This document shows positions 48,256 through 56,626 of a DNA stretch of 64,000 nt, piece after piece (position 1 is the stretch's first letter; each line of letters starts with the position of its first letter). The DNA is taken from assembly GCF_018403285.1 (NCBI RefSeq), contig NZ_BOSJ01000013.1:62001-126000 (forward strand). Direction: 5' to 3'. Position numbers and translations under genes: made by a program. The DNA comes from Paenibacillus sp. J45TS6 (lineage in GTDB: Bacteria; Bacillota; Bacilli; Paenibacillales; Paenibacillaceae). The notes under the pieces were generated by a model that was not told where the DNA came from, did no database searches, and saw nothing but the letters and a program-made list of their open reading frames with translations.

Positions 48256-48279
48256 ATGAAATGCATCTGTTTCTTATAA
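48256..48279 (+). other. Seven-codon frame with a strong ribosome binding site
   Basis: ATG AAA TGC ATC TGT TTC TTA TAA (MKCICFL), preceded by AAGGAGA at 8 bases. It may be a leader peptide or the start of a lost gene between the coupling protein and the next small gene. Confidence 0.25.
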
Positions 48280-48343
48280 CAGAGAATTTTGAATATAAGT
48301 ACCACAGATAAAAGTATGAATCATAACAGAGAGGGGAAGCAGC

Positions 48344-48532
48344 ATGTACTATCAATATTATGAGATCGTTGGTAGCGAAAAACCTATATATCTGGCTAAA
48401 CCGGCTGGGTATCTAACCTATGAAGAAATTCCAAATGAAGATCTGCTGACCTATGAAGAAATCGCCTATCTCGAAAAAATAGAAAACGGGGTTAAATTAT
48501 ACGAACCTCTATACCTGAAAGAGGGTGAATAA
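48344..48532 (+). CDS. Small conserved-looking plasmid protein
   Basis: 62 residues, ATG with GAGAGGGG 6-8 bases upstream. Tyr- and Glu-rich with a repeated LTYEEI motif at about residues 24-29 and 36-41. No membrane segment. It ends one base before the preferred GTG of the ArdC-like gene, so the two are translationally coupled; it may be an accessory factor of that protein. Confidence 0.6.
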   Translation: MYYQYYEIVGSEKPIYLAKPAGYLTYEEIPNEDLLTYEEIAYLEKIENGVKLYEPLYLKEGE

Positions 48533-48533
48533 A

Positions 48534-49625
48534 GTGCCTTTTCCTAAGTCTAAAGAGTATGAAGCGAAGATGGCTGAGATACAAAAACAAGTGGACCAAG
48601 CCATAGATCGAATATTTAAAAATAATGAATTTCAGCATTTTCTAGAAGTAGCCTCTAAATTTCCGAAATATAGCTTAAATAACGTAGTGATGATATATTC
48701 TCAAAAACCCGATGCTACTATGGTGCAGGGATATAGAAGCTGGGAGGAGATGGGCAGACAGGTCCAGAAGGGGGAATCGGCTATTAAAATTTTTGCTCCT
48801 ACATTTACGAAAATGGAGGTGACTAAAATAGATCCGGTTTCGCAGCGTCCGCAGCTTGATAACAAGGGAAAAGAGATTACGGAAAAGGTAGAGAAGATTA
48901 CTGGTTTTAAGGGTGTGAATGTGTTTGACGTGAGCCAAACAAAGGGCAAGGAAATTGTTAATGTCCGGCAGTTCATTCGTGATGATATTAAAGACAGTAA
49001 TGGAGCAGCTAAAATGTACCTTCAGCTTTCAGAGCACCTTGGTAAGAAAATGGATATAAGGGAAATGGCCGATGATTTTAAAGAAAATCCTAACGCTCGA
49101 GGTTATTATGACCGCTCGAACCATGCAATTCGGATTAACCCTGCTATCCCTAATTCAACATTGAAATTCAAAACATTAGTTCATGAGTATGCGCATTCGC
49201 AGCTTCACCGAATGGACAGCCCGTTAAAAGACCTACCAAGGGGACATAAGGAAGCACAGGCAGAAGCTACAGCGTTTATGGTTACAAAGTATTACGGTCT
49301 TGATACGGAGGCATATAGCGCCGGTTACATTGCAACATGGACCAAGGATATGAAGCTAGCAAAACAAGCACTTGGGGAGATACAGAAAACAGCAAATAAT
49401 ATCATCAGGGAGATCGACCATCTGGATAGAGAACATATTCAAGAAGTCATAAAAAAGCAAACTCTTGGAAGATCTATTTCACCTGGACAACCAAATCCTA
49501 ATATAGATGCTGCTAGAGAAGTGGCTGTAACACGCTTAGATAAAAGTGAAGAACAGCACTTAAAAGAGCAAGACAAATCCAGTACAGCAGAAAGCGAGAA
49601 GACGAGACCAGAATTAGAACGATAA
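48534..49625 (+). CDS. ArdC-like antirestriction/zincin metallopeptidase-type protein
   Basis: About 363 residues; GTG 48534 has AGAGGG 8-9 bases upstream (a GTG at 48525 is too close). The N-terminal domain (NNEFQHFLEVASKFPKYSLNN, YRSWEEMGRQVQKGESAI) is the ssDNA-binding ArdC/LtrC fold. A zincin motif VHEYAHSQLH follows at about 216-225 with YYDRSNHAIRINP before it. ArdC proteins enter with transferred DNA and protect it from restriction. Its place behind relaxase and coupling protein fits this role. The C-terminal 70 residues are polar and probably disordered. Confidence 0.85.
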   Translation: MPFPKSKEYEAKMAEIQKQVDQAIDRIFKNNEFQHFLEVASKFPKYSLNNVVMIYSQKPDATMVQGYRSWEEMGRQVQKGESAIKIFAPTFTKMEVTKIDPVSQRPQLDNKGKEITEKVEKITGFKGVNVFDVSQTKGKEIVNVRQFIRDDIKDSNGAAKMYLQLSEHLGKKMDIREMADDFKENPNARGYYDRSNHAIRINPAIPNSTLKFKTLVHEYAHSQLHRMDSPLKDLPRGHKEAQAEATAFMVTKYYGLDTEAYSAGYIATWTKDMKLAKQALGEIQKTANNIIREIDHLDREHIQEVIKKQTLGRSISPGQPNPNIDAAREVAVTRLDKSEEQHLKEQDKSSTAESEKTRPELER

Positions 49626-49644
49626 CTAAGGTGAAATTAGAATC

Positions 49645-49681
49645 AAAAAGACAACTCATGCATTTTATGAGTTGTCTTTTT
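49645..49681 (+). terminator. Rho-independent terminator of the relaxase-ArdC operon
   Basis: AAAAAGACAACTCAT / ATGAGTTGTCTTTTT with a 7-base loop, 19 bases behind the ArdC-like gene. Confidence 0.85.
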
Positions 49682-49891
49682 CATTAATATCAACCGTAAA
49701 TATTGACCGGATTTTTTTGTTTTTATTGTGATTACTAATTCATTGTTTATATTGAATTAGTCTTTGCGCCTCACATGCTATAGCAGCAGTTTTCTCCCGA
49801 AAGAATTACGCTGTCCCACTGTTAAACCCTTTGGTATCAAGCAATTTTAGTTTGATCCGGCCTTCCCTCAGTAATATCTAAAAGGTTTAAT

Positions 49892-49922
49892 TTGATAATT
49901 ATAATCGATATCGATTATAATT
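49892..49922 (+). promoter_or_regulatory. Promoter covered by a 26-bp palindrome
   Basis: TTGATA (49892-49897) and TATAAT (49916-49921) are 18 bases apart. A perfect palindrome with arms AATTATAATCGAT / ATCGATTATAATT spans 49897-49922 and so fills the whole spacer and the -10 box. It looks like an operator for a repressor and resembles Fur/PerR-type boxes in its ATAAT/ATTAT parts. Confidence 0.65.
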
Positions 49923-49965
49923 GTACTCAATATCGGGTAAAATTATCATTTGGAGGTGTTTCATT

Positions 49966-50511
49966 TTGTCAATTATTGAAAGTACACAGGAGAAAATTGT
50001 AGAGCTAGAGCGGGCTTTAGAGCAATTTTCACTAATTAAAGACACGTTGCCCTTAGATGTAAGATTTACCACTCAAAGACTTATAGATAATCAGCTTAAT
50101 GAATTAAAATATCGACTTGAAAAACTAACATTCTTACGATCGGATAAAAAGTGTACTGTTTGTGATCATTGGATACGTGAAAATGAAGATCCCATACACT
50201 TGTTTTACCAATACAATAACTCTGTCGAGCCAGCAAATGTTACTGTTTGTCCTTCTTGCATTGGTGCCATGAAAAAAGTAATGACAACAAATGAAGCGGA
50301 GAAGCTGTGGGGACTAATACCAGGAACAATTAAACAAGATCGCAGGCTTGGTAATCTTCAGGAATTTGAAGAGGTAGGTTTGGTATATCATACGGGTCGT
50401 TACATCAAAATTCATGAGATCGTTATGAGGAGTTATTACGAGCCTAAAATACAAGAACGTCAAAGGAAAGAAAAACGTAAAATTAAAGATAGCCAAAAAT
50501 CTTCTAAATAG
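49966..50511 (+). CDS. Zinc-ribbon hypothetical protein
   Basis: 181 residues; TTG 49966 has GGAGGTG 7 bases upstream, while an ATG at 49921 lies inside the promoter. A coiled N-terminal part is followed by CTVCDHWIRENEDP and VTVCPSCIG, four Cys in two CxxC pairs about 40 residues apart that could bind zinc. The C-terminus is basic (RQRKEKRKIKDSQKSSK), suggesting nucleic-acid binding. Expression is probably controlled by the palindrome over its promoter. Confidence 0.65.
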   Translation: MSIIESTQEKIVELERALEQFSLIKDTLPLDVRFTTQRLIDNQLNELKYRLEKLTFLRSDKKCTVCDHWIRENEDPIHLFYQYNNSVEPANVTVCPSCIGAMKKVMTTNEAEKLWGLIPGTIKQDRRLGNLQEFEEVGLVYHTGRYIKIHEIVMRSYYEPKIQERQRKEKRKIKDSQKSSK

Positions 50512-50632
50512 GTAAATCTCTAAATCCCTGAAAGAAATAATAGTTCCACTGTTCATTAATTAGTTAGTTTTGTCAGGCCAGATGTGGGCATAGCTGCCTT
50601 CTGTAAATGATGTTGAGAAAAAGACAATTCAG

Positions 50633-50815
50633 ATGTTACCTGTAGGTGAAATATATACAATAGGTGGAGTTTCTGTGGGAGAAGATAAACGATATGAGAT
50701 ACATAAGGTTACTGACCGGGAGTATAAGGTAAGTGTATTTGAATTGATGATTCGCTTATATGTTGATTATGTTGAAAGCCCGGAAGAAGTCCTCCGTATT
50801 ATTGAAACAAATTGA
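50633..50815 (+). CDS. Small hypothetical protein
   Basis: 60 residues, soluble, with a plausible strand-rich composition (VGEIYTIGGVSVGEDKRYEI). The ribosome binding site is weak (GAGAAAAAG), so the call is tentative. No family recognised. Confidence 0.35.
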   Translation: MLPVGEIYTIGGVSVGEDKRYEIHKVTDREYKVSVFELMIRLYVDYVESPEEVLRIIETN

Positions 50816-51550
50816 ATTAGTGAGTCATCTAAATAATGGATATAGATAACATAATATATCTAGATAATATGCTGCCTCGAATCCATAAACTATTGATAGT
50901 GAATACATTACCATTAAAAATCATTCCCGCAAGGATGTATTTTTAATGTATCTGATTTCTCAGTAAGGAGTTCCATCCTTCGGTAAAACCCATCGATTTT
51001 GTGTCCACTTCATCTTCCAAGCAGTTATCAAAATTTCTATAGTCCACATTAGGATAATATTCACGGTTATCTTTTTAGTCTTCTCTTTTCTTGATGTTTT
51101 TGAAGAGCTGGTTATACTGGGTTCAAAATGATATTTCTATGTAATCGATTATCTCCATAAGGAGATGACAAAGTTGGTATCTAAATACGTAATGATTATA
51201 AATTTTCATGAGATTGTAATTTAAAGAAATATCATTTTGTTTAAAAAGTGAGACAGTAAATCTGTGATAGTTAGTTCTTTGGAGGATGGCTGATCATCAA
51301 TAATGAGATCTATATCAATGAGTAGATCTAGTCACGAAAAGTAATTATTTTTTTATATTTTTTTAGTATTCCTTCCTCTTTCAACAATAAAAAAGCTTCA
51401 CATAAAATGTCTCGTCCTGTTCCATTTGCCGAAGCAACGTGCGAGCAGACTTACTTATATTATGTTGGAAGATGTCCTACAACATTTATCTGAATTGAAA
51501 AAGATATGTAAAATCTCGAGTTATTAGCCCTAATAAAACTCGTGAAATTT
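50816..51550. other. Gene-free stretch with a possible remnant
   Basis: On the minus strand the frame 51437-51328 reads HVASANGTGRDILCEAFLLL and then KEEGILKKYKK, which looks protein-like but has no start codon. It may be the end of a lost gene. Nothing else was recognised. Confidence 0.3.
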
Positions 51551-51584
51551 AAAAAGCAAGGGCAACTAGGCGCCCTTGCTTTTT
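51551..51584. terminator. Bidirectional hairpin terminator
   Basis: AAAAAGCAAGGGC / GCCCTTGCTTTTT, 13-bp stem with an 8-base loop, with A/T tracts on both sides. On the minus strand it overlaps the last codons of the 39-codon gene. Confidence 0.75.
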
Positions 51585-51685
51585 GTTTTCGTTTTTTTTC
51601 GTACTTTGAGATTATTTCTATGAGCAAAATCTATAATTTCCTTAGATAATTGTTTGGCTTTTTCTTCATTCATCTTTATCTTCAT
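51566..51685 (-). CDS. Possible 39-residue basic protein
   Basis: ATG 51685 has GGGAGAG 6-8 bases upstream on the minus strand. The product (MKIKMNEEKAKQLSKEIIDF, then AHRNNLKVRKKTKTKSKGA) is strongly basic at its end and could bind nucleic acid. It is divergent from the ribbon-helix-helix gene. Its stop lies within the terminator hairpin. Too short to identify. Confidence 0.4.
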   Translation of the reverse strand: MKIKMNEEKAKQLSKEIIDFAHRNNLKVRKKTKTKSKGA

Positions 51686-51839
51686 TCTGCACTCTCCCAC
51701 AAGCTTTTTACATATAGTATCTCCCTTTATATCTGGATATATACTGGCGTTCTAAAGGTCCCCTACCGCTGCATACAATACATTAACTTAGCAACATATC
51801 TACAGTGTTGCAGAGATAATGGAGAAAAGAGGAGATAAA

Positions 51840-52448
51840 ATGTTTAAAGGGGAGACGATGAGAAAGGTTAGATCAGATAAAAAAAGAGCAATCGCTGCTC
51901 CAATTAGTTTGAGTGCATATGAGATTTTTTCAAAGCTTAGCTATGTCTGTGATGCTCCAATCAAACTCATTGGAGAGTTTATCATTATAGAAGGATATAA
52001 ATCTGCGTCTCTTATTGATGAACTGCAGCCATACTTCAAAAGAGATCTTCAGTATGAGAACAGATACATATTTGGAAACTCAGAGCGGGAATCATTTAAA
52101 ATGAAACTCAATTCTAAGAAACGTCTATATATGAGGTTCCTGGATCGGGACCATGAAAAGATGGCTTCTTTGGCTTATAGCTTAGATAGTTCCATCCAAG
52201 TGGCAGCATCTTTAATTTTGACAAAAGTTATTTATAGAGCAGATCTGATGTATCCTATTATGTCCAGGCTTATAAGAAATATACTGAGTGAAAAAGATGA
52301 GGCAAAACTTCGAGCAATTACTAAACATCTTAATTCGGTTAGTTCATCTGATCATATAACGATGACTGCGGTGCTTTCCTATTTATTAGAAAAGGGGATA
52401 AGGGAACAAAAGCGCATTATAAACATCTTGGAGGAAATAGATCGTTAA
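51840..52448 (+). CDS. Putative ribbon-helix-helix regulator next to a lone array palindrome
   Basis: About 202 residues; ATG 51840 has AGAGGAGA 4-6 bases upstream (ATG 51819 has none). Basic N-terminus (MRKVRSDKKRAIAAPISLSA) and at least two strand-helix-helix-like segments, notably KKRLYMRFLDRDHEKMASLA with SIQVAASLILTKVI. The layout matches the protein at 34.6-35.3 kb. A perfect 34-bp palindrome of the type found in the 19-25.7 kb array lies 96 bases behind the stop, which makes this the best candidate for a protein that binds it. Fold and function are inferred. Confidence 0.5.
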   Translation: MFKGETMRKVRSDKKRAIAAPISLSAYEIFSKLSYVCDAPIKLIGEFIIIEGYKSASLIDELQPYFKRDLQYENRYIFGNSERESFKMKLNSKKRLYMRFLDRDHEKMASLAYSLDSSIQVAASLILTKVIYRADLMYPIMSRLIRNILSEKDEAKLRAITKHLNSVSSSDHITMTAVLSYLLEKGIREQKRIINILEEIDR

Positions 52449-52543
52449 TAGGGATCTGTGAAGGATCTAGTTGGGTTAATGACACATGTAAGGATCAGGA
52501 AGGGGAGCTCTCGATATATGAGGTGTGATGTAAATTTACTTTA

Positions 52544-52577
52544 ACACGTACGTTTACGTATACGTAAACGTACGTGT
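52544..52577. repeat. Perfect 34-bp palindrome of the array type
   Basis: Arms ACACGTACGTTTACGTA / TACGTAAACGTACGTGT. The outer ten bases are those of the 19-25.7 kb array; the inner TTTACG/CGTAAA differs. It is the only such site outside the array in the window, 27 kb from it. Confidence 0.9.
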
Positions 52578-53123
52578 TAAAAATTACAATCAGTAATTCC
52601 CGCTATATAGGAGTTGAATCGGGGTAGATGAATTTAAAAATTTTATAGCGGGTGCTCCTGGATTACTGGGAGGCCTTTATTTGTCCTATGGTTGTAGCTT
52701 GGTTTTAACCAAGGCGAGTTCAAAGGAAGTTTCTGAATCCTGATGGGCATCTGCTTCTGAAAATGGTCGGCTGATGGAAGAATAGAGCATCTGTACAAGG
52801 TGCTTTACGTTTCTGTCCCTCGTTTTATACCCCGCTACCAGAGAAGTCAAGACTGCCTCCTGTCCGCTCCGCTTTTGGCTTCGCTCCCATCAAGCAGTCA
52901 AGCATAAGAGAGCATAATGATTCCGCTTTGGTTTTATCATCATGAAAGGTGCCAAGTGATGGCACCAGTTCTTAAAAAAATTAAAGTAGCTGCCTTAGTA
53001 AGTTAAATAAGTCTAATAATTCGTAAAGTGCGCTAGCATAATCTACTAGGAAAGCAAAACGCTTGGATTCCAAATAAAACATCAACAATCTACTTTGCAT
53101 TTGATCTTTAATTCTTTTTGTCA
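52578..53123. other. Mostly gene-free stretch before the second transfer module
   Basis: It holds a relic near 52620-52675 that shares GTAGATGAATTTA and a TCCTGG...TGGGAGGC block with DNA behind the yolD-like gene at 62.4 kb. CTTGGTTTTAACCAAG at 52698-52713 is palindromic. A less AT-rich part at 52830-52900 has no readable gene. Confidence 0.35.
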
Positions 53124-53124
53124 T
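52981..53124 (-). CDS. Small hypothetical protein
   Basis: 47 residues from ATG 53124 with GGGAGTG 7-8 bases upstream; the frame extends further 5' without a site. Basic N-terminus (MTKRIKDQMQSRLLMFYLES) and an amphipathic, partly hydrophobic C-terminus (ASALYELLDLFNLLRQLL). No family recognised. Confidence 0.4.
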   Translation of the reverse strand: MTKRIKDQMQSRLLMFYLESKRFAFLVDYASALYELLDLFNLLRQLL

Positions 53125-53319
53125 GTTGGTCACTCCCTTAAGGTAATGACCAACGTAAATCAATCTCTTCAAAAAAAAGATAATCAGCGAACATTTAGTT
53201 AAAAAACCTGCGAATTTAGAAAAGAGGGTGACTGTACTCCATTCTCCTCGGACAACCTAAACACCAAGAATTACAATATCAACTCCTATATAAATGAGCC
53301 TTCTGAGGATCTACCTAAC

Positions 53320-53507
53320 TAGATGGCGAAATTTTTTATAAGGTAAGATATTTTTTAGACAATCATCAAAAGTATTTTTTCGATCTCCTAAGTATGAGTA
53401 AAGTGGATGGTGAGTGGAAAATCCGAATAGTCGATGAAGAGGAAATGCTAAGGAATGCGAATCCAGATGAAGCGATCATTGTCCACAAAAGCGATAGCGG
53501 GGAGTGA
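53320..53507 (+). pseudogene. C-terminal remnant of a transfer gene
   Basis: The frame reads FYKVRYFLDNHQKYFFDLLS, then MSKVDGEWKIRIVDEEEML and ends with a TGA at 53505-53507 just before the next start. It looks like the end of an NTF2-like or similar protein, with no start codon upstream; the stop is coupled to the following ATG as in an operon. A deletion seems to have removed its 5' part and perhaps the genes before it. Confidence 0.4.
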
Positions 53508-53512
53508 TCGGA

Positions 53513-53887
53513 ATGAAACGCTGGCTTCGATATGGCATGCTTGTTTTTATCTTTTTTGTGAGCTGTACACTGCCAATAGCAGACGCAGCCGATCCGGATA
53601 AAATTTTTAGCAATAATATTTCGTCAAATCTATTTAATACTGACCACGAAGTAACCAGCGATGGATCTCCAGCCTATTACCAAATTGATGTTACTTCAAA
53701 AACAGAAGACGGAGATGAAGAAGAGAACGTTTTTTCCCAAGCATTTTCAACGGTTGGCAGCTGGATATCAGGGGATGCAGTTAAGGATTCAATCATGGCA
53801 CAGTTTTATGAAGCCATGAACTTTATGGTCAATATCTTATTTAAAATGAACTTATACATGACCAATGCCATGTTAACCGTTCGGTGA
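53513..53887 (+). CDS. VirB6-like (CD3337/EF1877-type) membrane protein, N-terminal part before a frameshift
   Basis: ATG 53513 has GGGGAG 8 bases upstream. A cleavable signal peptide (YGMLVFIFFVSCTLPIADAA) is followed by an acidic extracellular part and a first membrane helix (FYEAMNFMVNILFKMNLYM). Translation meets CGG TGA right after NAMLTV. In the +1 frame the sequence goes on as DYAFDFDVVNTLIERIEGVM, the expected continuation in this family, and runs straight into the next reading frame. The two parts are thus one gene of about 840 codons broken by one extra base, or read through by +1 frameshifting. Confidence 0.75.
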   Translation: MKRWLRYGMLVFIFFVSCTLPIADAADPDKIFSNNISSNLFNTDHEVTSDGSPAYYQIDVTSKTEDGDEEENVFSQAFSTVGSWISGDAVKDSIMAQFYEAMNFMVNILFKMNLYMTNAMLTVR

Positions 53888-53942
53888 TTATGCATTTGAT
53901 TTTGATGTAGTAAATACGCTAATTGAACGTATTGAGGGAGTC

Positions 53943-56033
53943 ATGCAAAGTTTAACAGGCATTTCCTCGATGAGTTTTAGTAGTTTGGGACTGTATGGAA
54001 AGTTAATTGGAATCATTGGAATTTCTATTGGCTTACTATTTGCTTATCAGTATTTATTCAGAAACGCACAAATTGAAGCCGTCGGAAACTTGGTGAAGAC
54101 ATTTCTAATTTTGGTGGTTACGCTGTTGTTCTTTAGTAACTATGCTACGGTGCTGAAGGGAGCTAATTCTCTAACGACCGAAGCTTCGGCCATTATCATG
54201 GGAGCGGGTTCGGGTCTTAGTGAAGACGGTACAACAAGTGGAAGGCAAAGCATGGGAAACAATATGTGGGATCTATTTGTACATCGTCCCTATTTATATA
54301 TGCAATATGGCACAGATAAGGAAAGTGAGGTAGGAGTAAGCCGGGTTGATGAATTATTGAGCAAGCCTCCAGGACAGGATAGGCAGGACTATGTAGAACA
54401 GCAAGAAGTGAGTAAATTAGGCAATGGGATGATGACTTACGTACAAGTACCAGAGCGCTTAGTTTTTACTGGACTGTATACCGTAGTTAATGGAATTACT
54501 TCCCTTCCGATATTCGCTCTAGCGCTACTTATCATTGTTCTGCAGTTTTGGTTCTTGGCCGTGGCCGCACTCGCACCATTTTATTTACTCATTGCGGCAT
54601 TCCCGGCGGGTGGCGGTGTATTCCGTAGGTATATGGAAGAACTGGCCTTGCCGCTTATTCTTAAACTGGGTGTATCGTTTATAGCGCTGATCGTATTCAC
54701 GATGTCTGAGATCGTATATCAGGAAGGGAACACCGATAGCATCGGATACATTGCCGTTGCCATCATCGAGTTTGTTATCCTGGTGCTTATCTTTTTGATT
54801 CGTAATCGCTTAATTAGAATATTATTTGCTGGCAACCAGGTTGCACGTCAACTAGCGATAGAAGCGTCACAGCTCGATCGCCGGATGAATGGGGCTAGAT
54901 ATAAAGCGACTCGCGGAGCTGCTCAAGTAGCAGGAATGATGGCGGGTGGACCAGCGGGGGGAGCTGCGGCTGTAGCGGCCGTAGATAGTATGGAAAATGG
55001 TAGAGATCATAGCTCCGCGGCGGCACTAGAAAATGAACGCCTGGATGCTACAGATAATAAAGTTGCTTCCAGTACGCTTACAGATAACAGTTTTGAGGAT
55101 ATTCCTCCGCTACAATCAGAAAGTTTAGGAGATCCACCACCACTAGGAGCTAGTGGAAGCGGGATGAGCGCCAGTATGATAGCAGGAGTAATGGCTGGGT
55201 CTACTGGAGATTCGAGAGCAGAAGTAGCTGCCACAAGCTCCGTCAGAGATAGGGATACAGGTACTGCACCGCAAACAGTATCTCTAAACGATACGAAAGG
55301 AAAAACTAGCGCTACGGGAGACTTAGCGAGATCGCGTAGCACAACGAGCGGACAATTTCCTGAAAACGTTACACCGTTATACGGAAATTTAGGTGTAGCA
55401 GGGGATACAGGTTATGAGGACGCTACTACTAGACCTAATCATTATTTCGCGGGTGATGGTAGTTTAAGAAATCAATCGGAGTCCTTAACCGGTGGACAAG
55501 GATCTTCAGATCGTCAAGACTATTCAGGTTATGATGCTTCCTTGTTTTCATCTATGCCGATGGAGGATCAAGCTATAGACTCGCGGCCACCTCATAGCAC
55601 AGCTAACAGCGGACAAGCACCACAGACCGTACCTCTGAGTGTCATTCCTAACAAAGAACATCTACATTCAGAACAAAGCCAAGGGAGTAATCAAAGAAGA
55701 CAGCAACAGGAGAATTTCCGAACATCCAGGGGGATAGAGTCACTTGGAAGTGGATTTCAAAATCGTCAAACAGGACACCTAGAGCATACCACACCTATAC
55801 GATCAGGGCAGCAGGAGAACCGTGTACAAAGTATACCGCTACATTCTTCAGGTACTCAGCAGGAGAGATTCCGAACCCGAACATCTAAGAGGGGAGAATC
55901 ACTTGGAAGCAGGGGAGTAGATCGTCAAGCTGAAAATCATGAGGAATCCACACCAATACGATCTGGGAAACAGGAGAACCGTGTACAGAGTATACCGCTA
56001 GATCCTCGTAATAGAGGGAGCGATGAGTCATGA
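53943..56033 (+). CDS. VirB6-like (CD3337/EF1877-type) membrane protein, main part
   Basis: 696 residues from ATG 53943; GAGGGAG 2-4 bases upstream might allow re-initiation. Residues 1-310 contain about seven membrane helices (LIGIIGISIGLLFAYQYLF; ALLIIVLQFWFLAVAALAPF; VAIIEFVILVLIFLI) in the pattern of the CD3337/EF1877 mobilome membrane proteins. The C-terminal 370 residues are polar, Ser/Gly/Gln-rich and contain two copies of a repeat of about 50 residues (RQQQENFRTSRG ... TPIRSG.QENRVQSIPL). It overlaps the VirB8-like gene by 4 bases. Without the 5' part at 53513-53887 it lacks the signal and first helix. Confidence 0.8.
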   Translation: MQSLTGISSMSFSSLGLYGKLIGIIGISIGLLFAYQYLFRNAQIEAVGNLVKTFLILVVTLLFFSNYATVLKGANSLTTEASAIIMGAGSGLSEDGTTSGRQSMGNNMWDLFVHRPYLYMQYGTDKESEVGVSRVDELLSKPPGQDRQDYVEQQEVSKLGNGMMTYVQVPERLVFTGLYTVVNGITSLPIFALALLIIVLQFWFLAVAALAPFYLLIAAFPAGGGVFRRYMEELALPLILKLGVSFIALIVFTMSEIVYQEGNTDSIGYIAVAIIEFVILVLIFLIRNRLIRILFAGNQVARQLAIEASQLDRRMNGARYKATRGAAQVAGMMAGGPAGGAAAVAAVDSMENGRDHSSAAALENERLDATDNKVASSTLTDNSFEDIPPLQSESLGDPPPLGASGSGMSASMIAGVMAGSTGDSRAEVAATSSVRDRDTGTAPQTVSLNDTKGKTSATGDLARSRSTTSGQFPENVTPLYGNLGVAGDTGYEDATTRPNHYFAGDGSLRNQSESLTGGQGSSDRQDYSGYDASLFSSMPMEDQAIDSRPPHSTANSGQAPQTVPLSVIPNKEHLHSEQSQGSNQRRQQQENFRTSRGIESLGSGFQNRQTGHLEHTTPIRSGQQENRVQSIPLHSSGTQQERFRTRTSKRGESLGSRGVDRQAENHEESTPIRSGKQENRVQSIPLDPRNRGSDES

Positions 56034-56626
56034 AGGAACGAGTAATGAAATGGCTTGGGACGATCATTGCTTTAGGTATGATCGCTTTGCTTATTGGGTC
56101 AATCATTGAAGGAAATCGGATTGAACAAGAAAAGGCTGCTGAAGAGAAGCAGCAGCCTGTCACCGAGGAGAAGCAAACTGTTCGCAAGTATTCCCCAAAT
56201 GAGGAAGCGAAAGCGGAGAAGTATGCTGAAGAGGTGACTGCTCCAACAGAAGAAATGCAGACGGAGGTCCAAAAGGTTATTCCGGAGTTTCTGAAGGTAT
56301 ACGTACCGTTCAACATTGAGAACCCAGATGACTTTTTGAAGAAATCTCTACCTTATGTAACTGATAACTTGTATAAGGCATTAGAACAGGAGCAGCGCCG
56401 GGGAACCCTAACGATTGTTAAAACGAAGGTGCTTAGTGTAGAGCTGGAACCACAGAAAGAGGGACTGGAGGAACAGTGGTGGAATGCAGATATTGAGGTA
56501 GAGCATACCGATCAGGACAGCCAAACGAGTACAAGTACGTTAGCTTATATCATTAAGGTCAACATGATTGATGGTAAATGGAAGATTGATGATTTAGCTG
56601 TACGTTCAAGGGCGTGGAATTCATGA
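56030..56626 (+). CDS. VirB8/TcpC-like transfer protein, second copy
   Basis: 198 residues, ATG overlapping the previous stop (ATGA). One N-terminal membrane helix (WLGTIIALGMIALLIGSII), a Glu/Lys coiled linker, then an NTF2-like domain (EFLKVYVPFNIENPDDFLKK; TSTLAYIIKVNMIDGKWKID). It corresponds to the protein at 29.6-30.1 kb in function but is not closely similar in sequence, so it came from another lineage of transfer system. Confidence 0.75.
   Translation: MKERVMKWLGTIIALGMIALLIGSIIEGNRIEQEKAAEEKQQPVTEEKQTVRKYSPNEEAKAEKYAEEVTAPTEEMQTEVQKVIPEFLKVYVPFNIENPDDFLKKSLPYVTDNLYKALEQEQRRGTLTIVKTKVLSVELEPQKEGLEEQWWNADIEVEHTDQDSQTSTSTLAYIIKVNMIDGKWKIDDLAVRSRAWNS

Noticed and set aside
53513-56033. 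Two independent genes instead of one frameshifted gene
   Set aside because: The linking 18 codons in the +1 frame continue the family pattern and a signal peptide plus helix belong to the same protein, so a single gene is the simpler reading.
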